From: Capra hircus
Taxonomy: Eukaryota; Chordata; Mammalia; Artiodactyla; Bovidae
Length of the DNA: 64,000 bases
NCBI RefSeq assembly: GCF_001704415.2
Contig: NC_030811.1
Location: forward strand, 73,674,069-73,738,068
Direction: 5' to 3'
Each line of letters begins with the position of its first letter. Position 1 is the stretch's first letter. Positions 48,764 to 58,855 of this stretch are shown in pieces. Below the pieces are notes generated by a model. It was not told the origin of the DNA. It searched no databases and was given only the letters and a program-made list of their open reading frames with translations. Both the position numbers and the translations under genes were made by a program.

Positions 48764-49231
48764 ACATTTCAACTTTTTGAAGTTTTGAGAGGAATGACTC
48801 CAATTTTGAAAGAAATTCTTCTGTGGGTAAAATGCCATTAAACACCACTTGCATACTACAGAGAGATTGTTCGCAAAAGGAAGTCAATCAGTGTGGCAGA
48901 CTTCACTGTTGTCTTATTTTAAGAAATTGCCATAGCCACCCTTGCCTTTAGCAACCACCAGTCTGATCAGCAGCATCAATATCCAGACAGGACCTTCCAC
49001 CAGCAAAAAGATTATCTAAAGACTCAGATGATGGTTAGCTTTCTTTAGCAATAAAGTATTTTTCTAATTAAGGTATTTACTTTTTTTAAGATATAATGCT
49101 ATTGTATACTTAATAGTACAGCACTTATATATGCACTGGGAAGCCAAAAAATTCATGTGACTCATTTATTGCAATATTTGCTTAATTGTGATGATCTGGA
49201 ATGGAACCCAGAGTATCTCTGAGTATGCCTG

Positions 49232-49504
49232 TTTATGGAAAGCACTGTGTTGGTTTACCTTAAAGGAGACCTTGGTCTTCAAGGAGCTCTTAAAATTAGT
49301 TTGTCCAGTACTTCCTTCCTGTGCATATACCAACTGATGGTAGGAGAAAAACTGCCATGCATGCTAGTCCAAAAGCATACTAGAAAGGGAAGCCTGACTG
49401 CAGAATAAAACTGGAAAATGAGTCAGAAAATGGACATTAAGTAGATAGTCTAGAAACGAGATGAATGTGAAATATGTAACATTAGACACATGAATAATAT
49501 ATTT
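49232..49504. other. Intergenic sequence, no recognised element
   Basis: Short stretch between Tigger1 and an L1 tail; nothing recognised. Confidence 0.4.
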
Positions 49505-49690
49505 CTCTTACAAACTACTATATATGAAATAAGCAGCAAAGATATACTGCATAGCACAAGGAATTATACCAGTTATTGTGAAATAACCTGTAATGCAGTG
49601 TAACCGCAGTGATGTTGAATCACACTATGCTGTACTGAAACTGACAAAATATTGTAAATTACACTTCAATTTTTAAAAATTTAACAAGTA
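49505..49690 (+). mobile_element. L1 3'-end fragment
   Basis: It contains the decayed artiodactyl L1 tail: ACTGCATAGCACAAGGAATT, GAATCACACTATGCTGTAC and ATTGTAAATTACACTTCAAT. Confidence 0.75.
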
Positions 49691-50049
49691 AAAGAATATA
49701 TTTCTCCTTAGATGAGCAATTTCCTAATTTTTTTGCTCAGTGAAGACATAATTTTAGAGACATAACTACATAGATCAGCTGTGTTAAAACCAGAGAATTT
49801 GTGGTCCAATAAAATATTAATGGCAAAATTAATGTTAATACAAATAACTACAAATGATTTTTTCTTACAGCTCATCTTCTAAAGGCTTTCTAACAAAAAC
49901 CATCAAAGCTAATGTTGAAGAATTCACTGTGTATTTTTTTTCTCCAAAGAATGAGCTTTTGATTTCATTGCATTTCTTGATTGTTTTCCTGTTTTTGATT
50001 TCATGGTAAAGAATCTTGTTTAATCTCCAAATATTTGAAAATTTTCCTA
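49691..50049. other. AT-rich intergenic sequence
   Basis: No recognised element or gene. Confidence 0.4.
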
Positions 50050-51340
50050 AACAAAGCAAAAAGCCTGTGGACTGGGTGAAAATATTTGCAAATGATGCAA
50101 TCAACAAGAGCTTAATTTCCAAAATGTACATACAACTTAGTAACAAAAAAGCGAACAATCCCTTCAAAAAATGAGCAGTAAACCTAAATGCACATTTCTC
50201 AGAAGAAGATATACAGATGGCCAAAAGGCATATGAAAAGATGCTCAATATCGTTAATTATTAGAGAAATGTAAATGAAAGCTATAATGAGTTTACCGCCT
50301 CACAGTGGTCAGAATGGCCATCATTATAAAGTCTACAAACAAGTGCTAGAAAGGGTGTAGAGAAAAAGGAACTCTCCCACACTGCTGGTGGGAATGTAAA
50401 TTGGTACAACTTCTATGAAGGGTAGTATGGAGGTCCCTCAAAAAACTAAAAATAGAGTTGTAATATGATCTAACAGTCCCACTCCTGGGCATATATCCAG
50501 ACAAAATTATAATTCGAAAAGATGCATGCACCCCTGTGTTCATGGCAGGACTATTTACGATAGCCAAGACATGGAAACAGCCTAAAGGTCCATCAGCAGA
50601 TGAACAGATAGAGAAGTGGTACACATACAACAGAATACTACTCAGCTGTAAAATAGAAGTGCAAACTGCCATTTGCAGCACCCTGAATGCAACTGGGGAT
50701 TTTCACGCTAAGCGAAGTAAGTCGGAAGGAGAAAGATGAATATTTTATCATTTTTATGTAGAATCTAAAGTATGACACAGATGAGCTTATTTACGAAACA
50801 GAAACTAGACATAGAACAGACTTGTGATTGCTGGAGGCTTGGGGTGACAGGAGGGATAGATTGGGAGTTTGGGACTAGCAGGTGCAAAATACTAATAATA
50901 TATATAGAGTGGATAAACAAGATTCTGTTGTCAGAGCACAGAAAACTATATTCAATATCCTGAGTAAACCATAAGGAAGAAGAAATATATATGTTAAACT
51001 GAATCACTGCGTCAACTGGAAATTACCGCAATATTTTAAATCAAATCACATGTGCTGTGTTCTGCTTAGTCACTCAGTCTTGTCCGACTCTTCATGACGC
51101 TATGGACTGTAGCCCTCCAGGCTCCTCTGTCCATGGGGATTCTCCAGGCAAGATTACTGGAGTGGGTTGCTATGCCCTCCTTCAGGGGATCTTCCCAACC
51201 CTAGGATCTAATCCAGGTCTCCCGCATTGCAGGTCGATTCTTTATCATCTGAGCCACCAGGGAAGCCTAAGAATACTGGAGTGGGTAGCCTATCCCTTCT
51301 CCACAATATACTACACTTCAATTTAAAAATATTTTGGAGT
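50050..51340 (+). mobile_element. L1 LINE 3' end, split by a Bov-tA
   Basis: An ORF2 C-terminal remnant (AGAAGAAGATATACAGATGG, CACTGCTGGTGGGAATGTAA, CTCCTGGGCATATATCCAGA, TAGCCAAGACATGGAAACAG) is followed by the 3' UTR. The last about 40 bp lie right of the SINE at 51051-51302. Confidence 0.88.
51051..51302 (-). mobile_element. Bov-tA SINE, long form
   Basis: It runs TTAGTCACTCAGTCTTGTCC, TCTGTCCATGGGGATTCTCC, GGATCTTCCCAACCC, GAGCCACCAGGGAAGCC and then a further Bov-A-like piece AGAATACTGGAGTGGGTAGC. That extra piece beyond the tRNA head is unusual. Confidence 0.88.
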
Positions 51341-51344
51341 TTTC

Positions 51345-52690
51345 CAGCTATCTTTCTATTCTTGATTTCTAGTCTAATTCATTTTGAAGTGAGAATGTAC
51401 TTAGATTTTTCTTTTACTCTTCCAATTCCTTCAGGTTTATCCTATGACCCATAATGTGGTTACTCTTGGTGAATGCTCCATGTGAGCTTGAGAAGATACA
51501 GGAGCTCCTGGAATACAGTCATTCACTATATAGTAACGTTTTCAGGCTCACTGATTCATTCTTTGATTATGTCCACTCTACTAATGAGCTCATCAAAGGC
51601 CGTCTTCATTTCTGTTACAGTGATTTTTTTAATTTCTAGTTTTTTTTATTCTTTCTTAGTGTTTCTCTTTGCTTACATTACCAGCCTGTTCTTGCATATT
51701 ATCTACTCTTTTCATTAGAACCTTAATCATAATTATTTTAAATCCCAAAGTTTGTGCCATATCTAAATCTGGTTCTGATGCTTGCCTTAAAGCTTAGGAT
51801 GCCTTGTAAATCATTGTTGAAAGCCAAACATTGTGTATTAGTTAATAAGAACTGAAATTAATTGGTGTTCCATGTGAAGTTTTATATTATATTGCTAAGA
51901 GTTGGATTGTATTTCATATTTGCTGCAGCTGTAGGTGTCAGAGACTCATTTCCTCTAGTGTCTTTGATTCTATCTTCCCTGTTGTCTCTGTGATTGGATA
52001 GAATCTGCACCTTGCCCCTCTTTCAGCTGTAATCCACTGTTAACAGCCGTGGCCCTGTTGACCTGGTAATGTATTGGCCAGAGAGGAAATGTTCTATCAT
52101 CCTATGTTTAAATCTCAGTCTTTTAATGGGCCCTGTGTCCCTGAACTTTCACAAGTGTTTCTCAGCATTTTTCCCCCTAAGGTGAGAGAAGAAAGCTGTG
52201 GGGTGGTGTGTTAATTTGGGTAATTTCCCTTCCACCAAGTCAGATAAGGCTCTGGTGAAGTCTTTTCTCCCTGCTGAATAGGTCTTTGTTAAGGAGAACA
52301 CTGGGCATATTTCAAAATGGTTACTTTTCCCGTTCCCCTGCCAGAAACACAAGTGTTTCTTCTTGGCTCTTCATAATGAGAACCTAGTGGGGTTCCTGGA
52401 AGTAAAACCCACTGAAGTATGGAGGCCTCTCTGAGAAAACAGCCCTCAGAGTTTTTCACTCTAATGTCACTATCCATACCCAGCCTTCAGCAGTTCGTCA
52501 GTGTAGCAGTTCCTACTGGTTTATGGCTCCTGCAGCTTCTTTTTCAGGTAAACTGATCTTCGTCTGTGATTCACTCTGTTCTCCTCTCTCTCCAGATTCT
52601 GAGGTGGCAGTTTGTCCTGCTGCCTCAATTTTCTGTTGACTCCGAATGAAGCCATTAAAGTGATCGATTTTTCAGTTTGCTCATCCTTTC
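51345..52690 (-). repeat. Ancient L1M-type sequence
   Basis: The antisense resembles old L1M ORF2 and 3' UTR: CTTGGTGAATGCTCCATGTG, ACAGTGATTTTTTTAATTTC, CCTTAATCATAATTATTTTA, GTGTATTAGTTAATAAGAAC. The far end (after 52100) is less certain. Confidence 0.5.
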
Positions 52691-54249
52691 TCTTTTAATG
52701 ATGTGAGAGACAGCTTCCAACCTCAGTGTATCAGAGCTGACTCTACAAGCCCCTCCATGTGTATTTTTTCAAATTAAACATTTATGTAATTAATCCCTCT
52801 TACTTGAAATAAATTTGTGCGATGCTGGTGCTTCTCAAACACCCAAACCACCTAAAATAACTTGTTAACACTTTGCTGTGATTTGATTTTTTTCTCTGTT
52901 TATATATGTGTATTTATCTGTATGTATATGTGTGTATATACCATATGCCTCTATAGGTGTGTACTCACATGTATATGTACACATTTTTTATGTGATGGTA
53001 ATGTGTGTATCATATTGTGCTGCAACTTCTTTTTCCATTTAATATTCTCTGTACTTCCTTTTTCTTTAAAAGCTAAATTTATTTCAAATGAGGTTTATAT
53101 TCAACTGAGAAAATTGGACTTTTCCTCAGGAGTCCTGAAATTTCATTTATATTATTAATATATATATTATATTTAGCATATATTAATACACTGTATTCAT
53201 ACTATATTAAAATGTGATTCGGATAAATACAGACCAGAACATTTCAATTCATTTCTCACTGCTTTTCATATAAGTATTCAATTATTATGTTCCTAATTTC
53301 CAAATAAAATAGCAACATATAATTAATAGAAAAAGCTGAACTAAGTTTTTCTATTTTCCATCTTGTAAGAGTCCAACAAATGTTTGAAAATAAGTTTCTT
53401 TTTGTAGCTTTCCTTTCAGGTATATTTCTGGTTTAATATGGCAGACTGAACACACATTTATCTTCTTTCTCTCCCAAGGCCTCATTAAATTATGAAATTC
53501 TGATAGAGAGTGAGCAGGTGGGATCACACTGATAGAGAAAAAGAAGAGGGAATTGCACTGAGTTCCACACACTGTATGTAATGAAGGAAATCCTGGCAGC
53601 TGGCTAGTTTGAGGTCAGTACAAGAGCAGGGCTGGACTAGGAAGGCCTGTTTAGAACCATTCACTACCAAAGCATGCTTAGACTCGCAGGGAGATGTGGG
53701 TCCCTCCCCACTCATCTTCCATCATGTATTTGTTCAACAAAGATTTGTTGAGCACATTGCAAAGCACTAGGCACTGTTCCAAGTGTTTTTTCCTGAAGAA
53801 AGTGGGCAGATGGACTAAGAAGGGCACCCAGTGAAGTGCTTCAAGCCTGGGCGAAGGAGAGCGGAGCCTGAGCCTCAGAACTCCACGGGAGGCAGCTGTG
53901 GGTGGGGAGAAAGAAAGGCAGCTCAGAGGGAGAGAAACACGCTAAACCTGCTCCATGCAAAGTACAGCCCTCCTTAATTAGGTGATTGTGGGGTTCCCCA
54001 GCCTCCTGCTGCCTGTGCACCCGCACATCTGCTGAGGCAGGCTGGAAGGCAAGCCCTGCCACTTGCTTCCCTTGAGGGAAGCCAGCTGGGGAACGGAGAG
54101 CTCCACTACTAAAGAAACACACCCGCCACGGTCTAGGCTAAGCAGTGAGGCCTTTCTTTGTTCCTGCATTTGAGTGAATGTCAGGGCTCACCAGACAAGA
54201 CGAAAGGCAGCAGTAGCACGGAAGAGAAGGACCCAAACAAACTCACTGA
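52691..54249. other. Intergenic sequence, mostly unrecognised
   Basis: It contains a TG/TA-rich tract (about 52900-52985), an AT-rich patch (53145-53210) and a short L2- or MIR-like string (GTTGAGCACATTGCAAAGCA near 53745). The GC-richer part at 53840-54130 has short ORFs without family signatures. Confidence 0.45.
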
Positions 54250-55099
54250 AATAACAAGCCCTGTAGGAGACAGAGATAACTCTAAAAACAGAGGAGACTT
54301 TCAAATTGTCCTAATTAGCATACTCAGAGGATAGTGCATCTATCACACACAGAGTCTGCCATGAAAGGGAATCAGTCAGACCACTGAAAGATTGATTGCC
54401 AAAATAACCTACTGGATCAGAAGAACGATAAAGTAGAAACCTGGAGGCTGAGTAACTGGAAAGATAAAAGAGAGGAAGCCTCTCAGAAACCAAAAAGCCA
54501 GCAGATGGAGGATATATTAATGTAAAGAAAAAGAGAGCAAAGAGGGGAGAAGAGGTCCACACGTTCTGATGACATTTCAGAAATTTTCCACAAAGGGAGG
54601 TGAAAAGCCGTGACACCTGCCAAGCATTCAGATCAGACCAATTTCAGATTTCTCATCATCAAATGATAGAAGACACTGAAGCAATATTTTCAAAGTTTGA
54701 GGAGAAAAGGGTGGGAACATGAAATTTTAAATTAAAAAAATTCTATATTTAGCTAAGACATACCAAATGTGGAAGCAAAATAAAGATATCTTCAGACATA
54801 GAGATATTCAAAAAGTCTGTCTCCCTAATGAGAAATTTTTTTAAAAGATTCTCTAGCAACATCAAAGTAAATCCAAAATAAGAAGATGACATAGGTGTAG
54901 CAGAAAGAAAGTATAATACAATATGGTTAATGATAGAGAATATATTAGATACTGATATTTGAAAGATTGTCATTTGATTGCCATTAATATGTTAAAGACA
55001 TTGGGTCATAGTTTCCTTTTTTCCATTGGTTGCAATATACTATTTGCTTCTGTAATGATATTTGGATTTTCATAGCTTTTATGACACTACAATTTTCCT

Positions 55100-55640
55100 C
55101 TTTTAGGATTTATTCATTCATTCAACAAATGTTTATTGAGCACCTATTTACCAGGACCTGTTCTTGGCATTGGGCGTATTCAGGGGAACACAACAAAACT
55201 TCCCTCTGGGTTTACATTCTAGTGGGGAAACATAGATAATGTTAAGTCATGATAAATGCTGTTTTTTGTTGTGTGCCTGCTCAGTCGTGTCCAGCTGTCT
55301 GCAACCGTATGGACCATGGAACTCTCCAGGCAAGAATACTGAAGTAGGTTGCCATTTCCTCCTCCAGCGGGAGCTTCCCCACCCAGGAATCAAGACCTGC
55401 GCCTCTTGTGTCTTCTGCATTGGCAGGTGGACTCTCTACCACTGTGCCACTTGGGAAGCCCTTGATAAATGCTGTGGAGAAAATTAACTAGCGGAGAACA
55501 GAGCTTGACTGGATTGAAGAAGGGTTGCTCTTTTAGATAAGTTAGTCAGGAGAGCTGGCATCTGAGCTAAGATCAAAATCCAGTGAGGGAGTGAGCCATG
55601 GAGAGCAAATGTCCAGGCCCTGGGGCAGAGACATCTATGT
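55100..55640 (-). repeat. L2 LINE 3' region, split by a Bov-tA
   Basis: The antisense L2 signature is TTCATTCATTCAACAAATG, TTTATTGAGCACCTATTTAC, GGTTTACATTCTAGTGGGG. It continues right of the SINE with GATAAATGCTGTGGAGAAAA, GTCAGGAGAGCTGGCATC and GTCCAGGCCCTGGGGCAGAG. Confidence 0.75.
55263..55462 (-). mobile_element. Bov-tA SINE with 13-bp target duplication
   Basis: Perfect direct repeats TGATAAATGCTGT flank it (55250-55262 and 55463-55475). The antisense body runs CTGCTCAGTCGTGTCCAGC, ACTCTCCAGGCAAGAATACT, GGCAGGTGGACTCTCTACC, GCCACTTGGGAAGCCC. Confidence 0.95.
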
Positions 55641-56170
55641 ATGGCTGCAGCAAAGAGGAAATTTAGCTCTAGGTTTAAACAGATACACTAAATATGTCAA
55701 CAAAATAAAATAATAATATAACAAGATGAACAAGTATGTCAACTTAATGATTTTCAGAGAAGGGTCAATAGATACAATCTGACATTGACCATTTAAGAAA
55801 TAGATGACTTCATATAATAAAGACAAAAAGGTAGCCACTAGGAGAAGGAGAAAGAAAAGCCAACTAGATGTTGGGAGGCCAATGGGGAGAATCAGGGATT
55901 TGTCATAAGGGTAATAACTCACCTTATATACCAGGAAGTAAAAAAATCTAAAGTCTGATAATTTATAATACAAAAGCAAAGGGACTTAACTATTATAAGG
56001 AACTAAACGATTCAACAGAAATTATGAACAGGGGCTGTCTTTGTATGTGTCCCTGAGAGTGAGGGAGCACTTTCACTTTTCATTTTCTACCCTTCAGTAC
56101 TACTTCAAATTTTTTCTGCCTTTTCTTTTTTTTTTTAACCTTGCTTGTGCACTGTAATTTTAAAAGTTTA

Positions 56171-56821
56171 AAAATAGTACCAAACCTTTTGTGTTCCAAA
56201 AGCATTTAAAGAAACTTACAAATATACAAAAAGCAACAAAAATAATAATAATAAATAGATGAATATGGGAAGGAGCGAAAATCATCATAGCAACTTTGAA
56301 GCTAAGGTAACGTTAGTCTTTAAAAATTATTTAACACGTATGTAACAGATTTCTCGTGGCTTAGCCATTAAAAGATTAATGCTCTGCTGACTATTTTTCG
56401 TATTTTGAGTATTTCCCTGTTAACTCCAACTGAAAATTCCCTTTTTTGGAGATAGTGATCCACTGGAGACATATGAGAGAATGAGCCAAATAATTCCAGC
56501 CAAAAGTCTTTGACCAACATAATATGTCAATTTTATTTGAAATCTGACCTGCTTTTCTAAATTTAATTTACATGAAGAGAAGATGGACACTGTTGTGGTA
56601 CATATATATTTACAAAGGACCTCGAAAACTGAAGATGGTAACCAAGATTTGAATGTAGTCTGTCTTTTTTTAATTGGTTAACATTTTGTGTGTGGTTTAT
56701 AAATTCTTAAAGATGACAGCTTCAACACTTAAAAGAATAGAAATCTTTTCTTTTTTTGACATTTACGACATGTTACTCAGCCACCAGAGGGAGACAAGGT
56801 TATACTGCTTTTAGCAGCTAC
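56171..56821. other. AT-rich intergenic sequence, no recognised element
   Basis: It contains an (AAT)-rich stretch at 56239-56256. I recognise nothing else. Confidence 0.4.
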
Positions 56822-58185
56822 ACTTTTTTTTTTCTTTCTCTTTTTTAGTTGAAGAATAGTTGATTTACAATATCATGTTAGTTTCAAGTGTACAGCACAG
56901 TGATTCAGGTATATATTCCTTTCCAAATTCTTTTCCCTTAGGTTATTACAGAATGTTGAGTATAGTTCTCTGTGCTATACAGTAGGTCCTTGTTGGTTAC
57001 ATGTTTTGATATGTAGTTGTGTTTAGTTGCTCAGTTGTGTCTGACTTTTTGCAACCCCATGGACTGTAGCCTGCCAGGTTCCTCTGTCCAGGGGACTTTT
57101 CAGGTAAGATTGCTGGGTTGGGTTACCATTTCCTTCTCCAGGGGATCTTCCTGGCCTAGGGGTCGAACCCGTGTCTCCTGCATCTCTTGCGTTGCAGGCA
57201 GATTCTTTACCGCTAAGCCGCTGGGGAAGCCCATATATAGTACTGTGTATATGTTAATCCCGGCCTCCTAATTTATCCGTCTCTCTACCTACTTTCCCCT
57301 TTGATAACTGTAAGTTTGTTTTCTATATCTGTAATTCTCTTTCTTGTGAATAAGTTCATCTGTACCATTTTTATAGATTTCACATATAGGCAATTTCATA
57401 TGAAGTTGTCTTTCTCTGTCTGACTTGGTATGATCACCTCTAGGTCCATCCATGTTGCTGCAGATGGCATTATTTCATTCATTCTTATGGCTGAGTAATA
57501 CTCTGTTGTGTATACACACCACATCTTGTCAATGGTCATTTAGGTTGCTTATATCTTGGCACTGTAAATAATGCTGCTATGAACATAGGGGTGCTTGTAT
57601 CTTTTCAAATAATGGTTTTTCTCCAAGTGTATCCCCAGATGTGGGATAGCTGGATCATATGGTAGCTCTATATTAAGTTTTTTAAGGGACCTCCATACTG
57701 TCTCCATAGAGGCAGCACCAATTTACATTCCCACCAACCACGTTGAAGAGTTCCCTTTTCTCCACACTCTCTCCAGCGTTTATTGTTTTTAGATTTTTTT
57801 GTTGATGGCCATTCTGACTGTAGTGACATGGTACCTCATTGTAGCTTTTATTTGCATTTCTGTAATAATTAGTGATATTGAGCATCTTTTCATGTGCCTT
57901 TTGGCCTTCTGTATATCTTCTTTGGAGGAAGTGTCTATTTAGATTTTTCTACCCATTTTTTGATTGGGTTCTTTGGTTTTTTGTTCATTTTGAGCTGTTT
58001 GTATATTTCGGAGACTCCCTGGTTTGTTGTGTTGTTTGCAAATATTTTCTCCCATTCTGTAGATTGTCTTTTGATTTTGTTTATTGTTAATTTTGATGTG
58101 TAGAAGCTTTTACATTTAATTAGGTCCCAGGTGTTGACTTTTGTGGTTATTTCCATTACTCTTGTAAATGGATCTAAAAAGTTAA
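56822..58185 (-). mobile_element. L1 LINE 3' half, split by a Bov-tA
   Basis: It begins with a T-run (antisense tail, about 56826-56835), then the L1 3' UTR (TTGATTTACAATATCATGTT, AGTTCTCTGTGCTATACAG) and, after the SINE, the ORF2 end (GTCCATCCATGTTGCTGCAG, GAGCATCTTTTCATGTGCC, TAATTAGGTCCCAGGTGTTG). Confidence 0.9.
57015..57232 (-). mobile_element. Bov-tA SINE nested in L1
   Basis: It runs TTTAGTTGCTCAGTTGTGTC, CATGGACTGTAGCCTGCC, GGGGATCTTCCTGGCC, GGTCGAACCCGTGTCTCC, AAGCCGCTGGGGAAGCCC. ATATGTAG and ATATATAG at its edges are a probable diverged target duplication. Confidence 0.9.
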
Positions 58186-58855
58186 TGCTGCAACTTATGT
58201 CAGAGTCCTACCTGCATCAAAAGCACAAGAATAAAAGAAAAAGTAGATAAATTAGACTTTGTCCAGATTTAAAACTTTTTTGTGTTATAGGGCGTTATAA
58301 AGATAGTGAACAGACAACCCATAAAATGTTTGTAAATCATACATCTGATAAGGGTCTGTTATCCAGAACATATAAAGAACTCTCAAAACTCAACAACAAA
58401 GACAACCCAATTGAAAAATGGACAAAGAATTTGAAATGACATTTTTCTGAATACAGATGGCCAAAATGCACGTGCAAAGATGCACAGCATCATCGATCAT
58501 TGGGAAAACACAAAGCAAATCCACAACATGATGACACTTTACACCCACTAGGATGGCTATAGTTATAATAATAATGTAATTGCAAGTGTTGACCCAAATG
58601 TGAAAAAAATTTGATCTCTCATGTATTGCTGAGGGGAGGCTAGAATGGCATAGCTACTGTTGAAAGCAATTTGACACTTCTCAAACTGTTAAACACCAGA
58701 GTTACCATATGAGCCAAAAACTCCATTTCTAGCTATGGACCCAAGAAAAACAAAAACATTTCACACACAAAATTGTACATTAATACTTATAATAACAAAA
58801 AAGTAGAAACAACCTAAATTTTCATTGGGTAAATATTAGCTATATATGGAACATT

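Larger units (their letters stand above)
46428..49231 (+). mobile_element. Tigger1 DNA transposon, end to end, broken transposase
   Basis: The left terminus starts CAGGCGTGCCTCATTTTAC after TA (46426-46427). The right terminus ends GAGTATCTCTGAGTATGCCTG and its complement matches the left. Between them, most of the pogo/Tigger transposase gene can be followed: the CENP-B-like DNA-binding part (LRGEEASEENFEPSRGWFMK at about 47178-47237), a decayed DDE core near 47395-48130, and a C-terminal frame at 48219-48404. Stops, frameshifts, an L1 insertion and a Bov-tA insertion make it inactive. The right TA duplication is not preserved. Confidence 0.92.
54250..56170 (+). repeat. Ancient L1M-like remnants around an L2
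   Basis: The segments at 54600-55000 (ATATCTTCAGACATAGAGAT, CTCCCTAATGAGAAATT) and 55690-56170 (TAGCCACTAGGAGAAGGAG, CACTTTCACTTTTCATTTTC) resemble old L1M 3' regions on the + strand. An L2 lies between them. The assignment is tentative. Confidence 0.4.
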
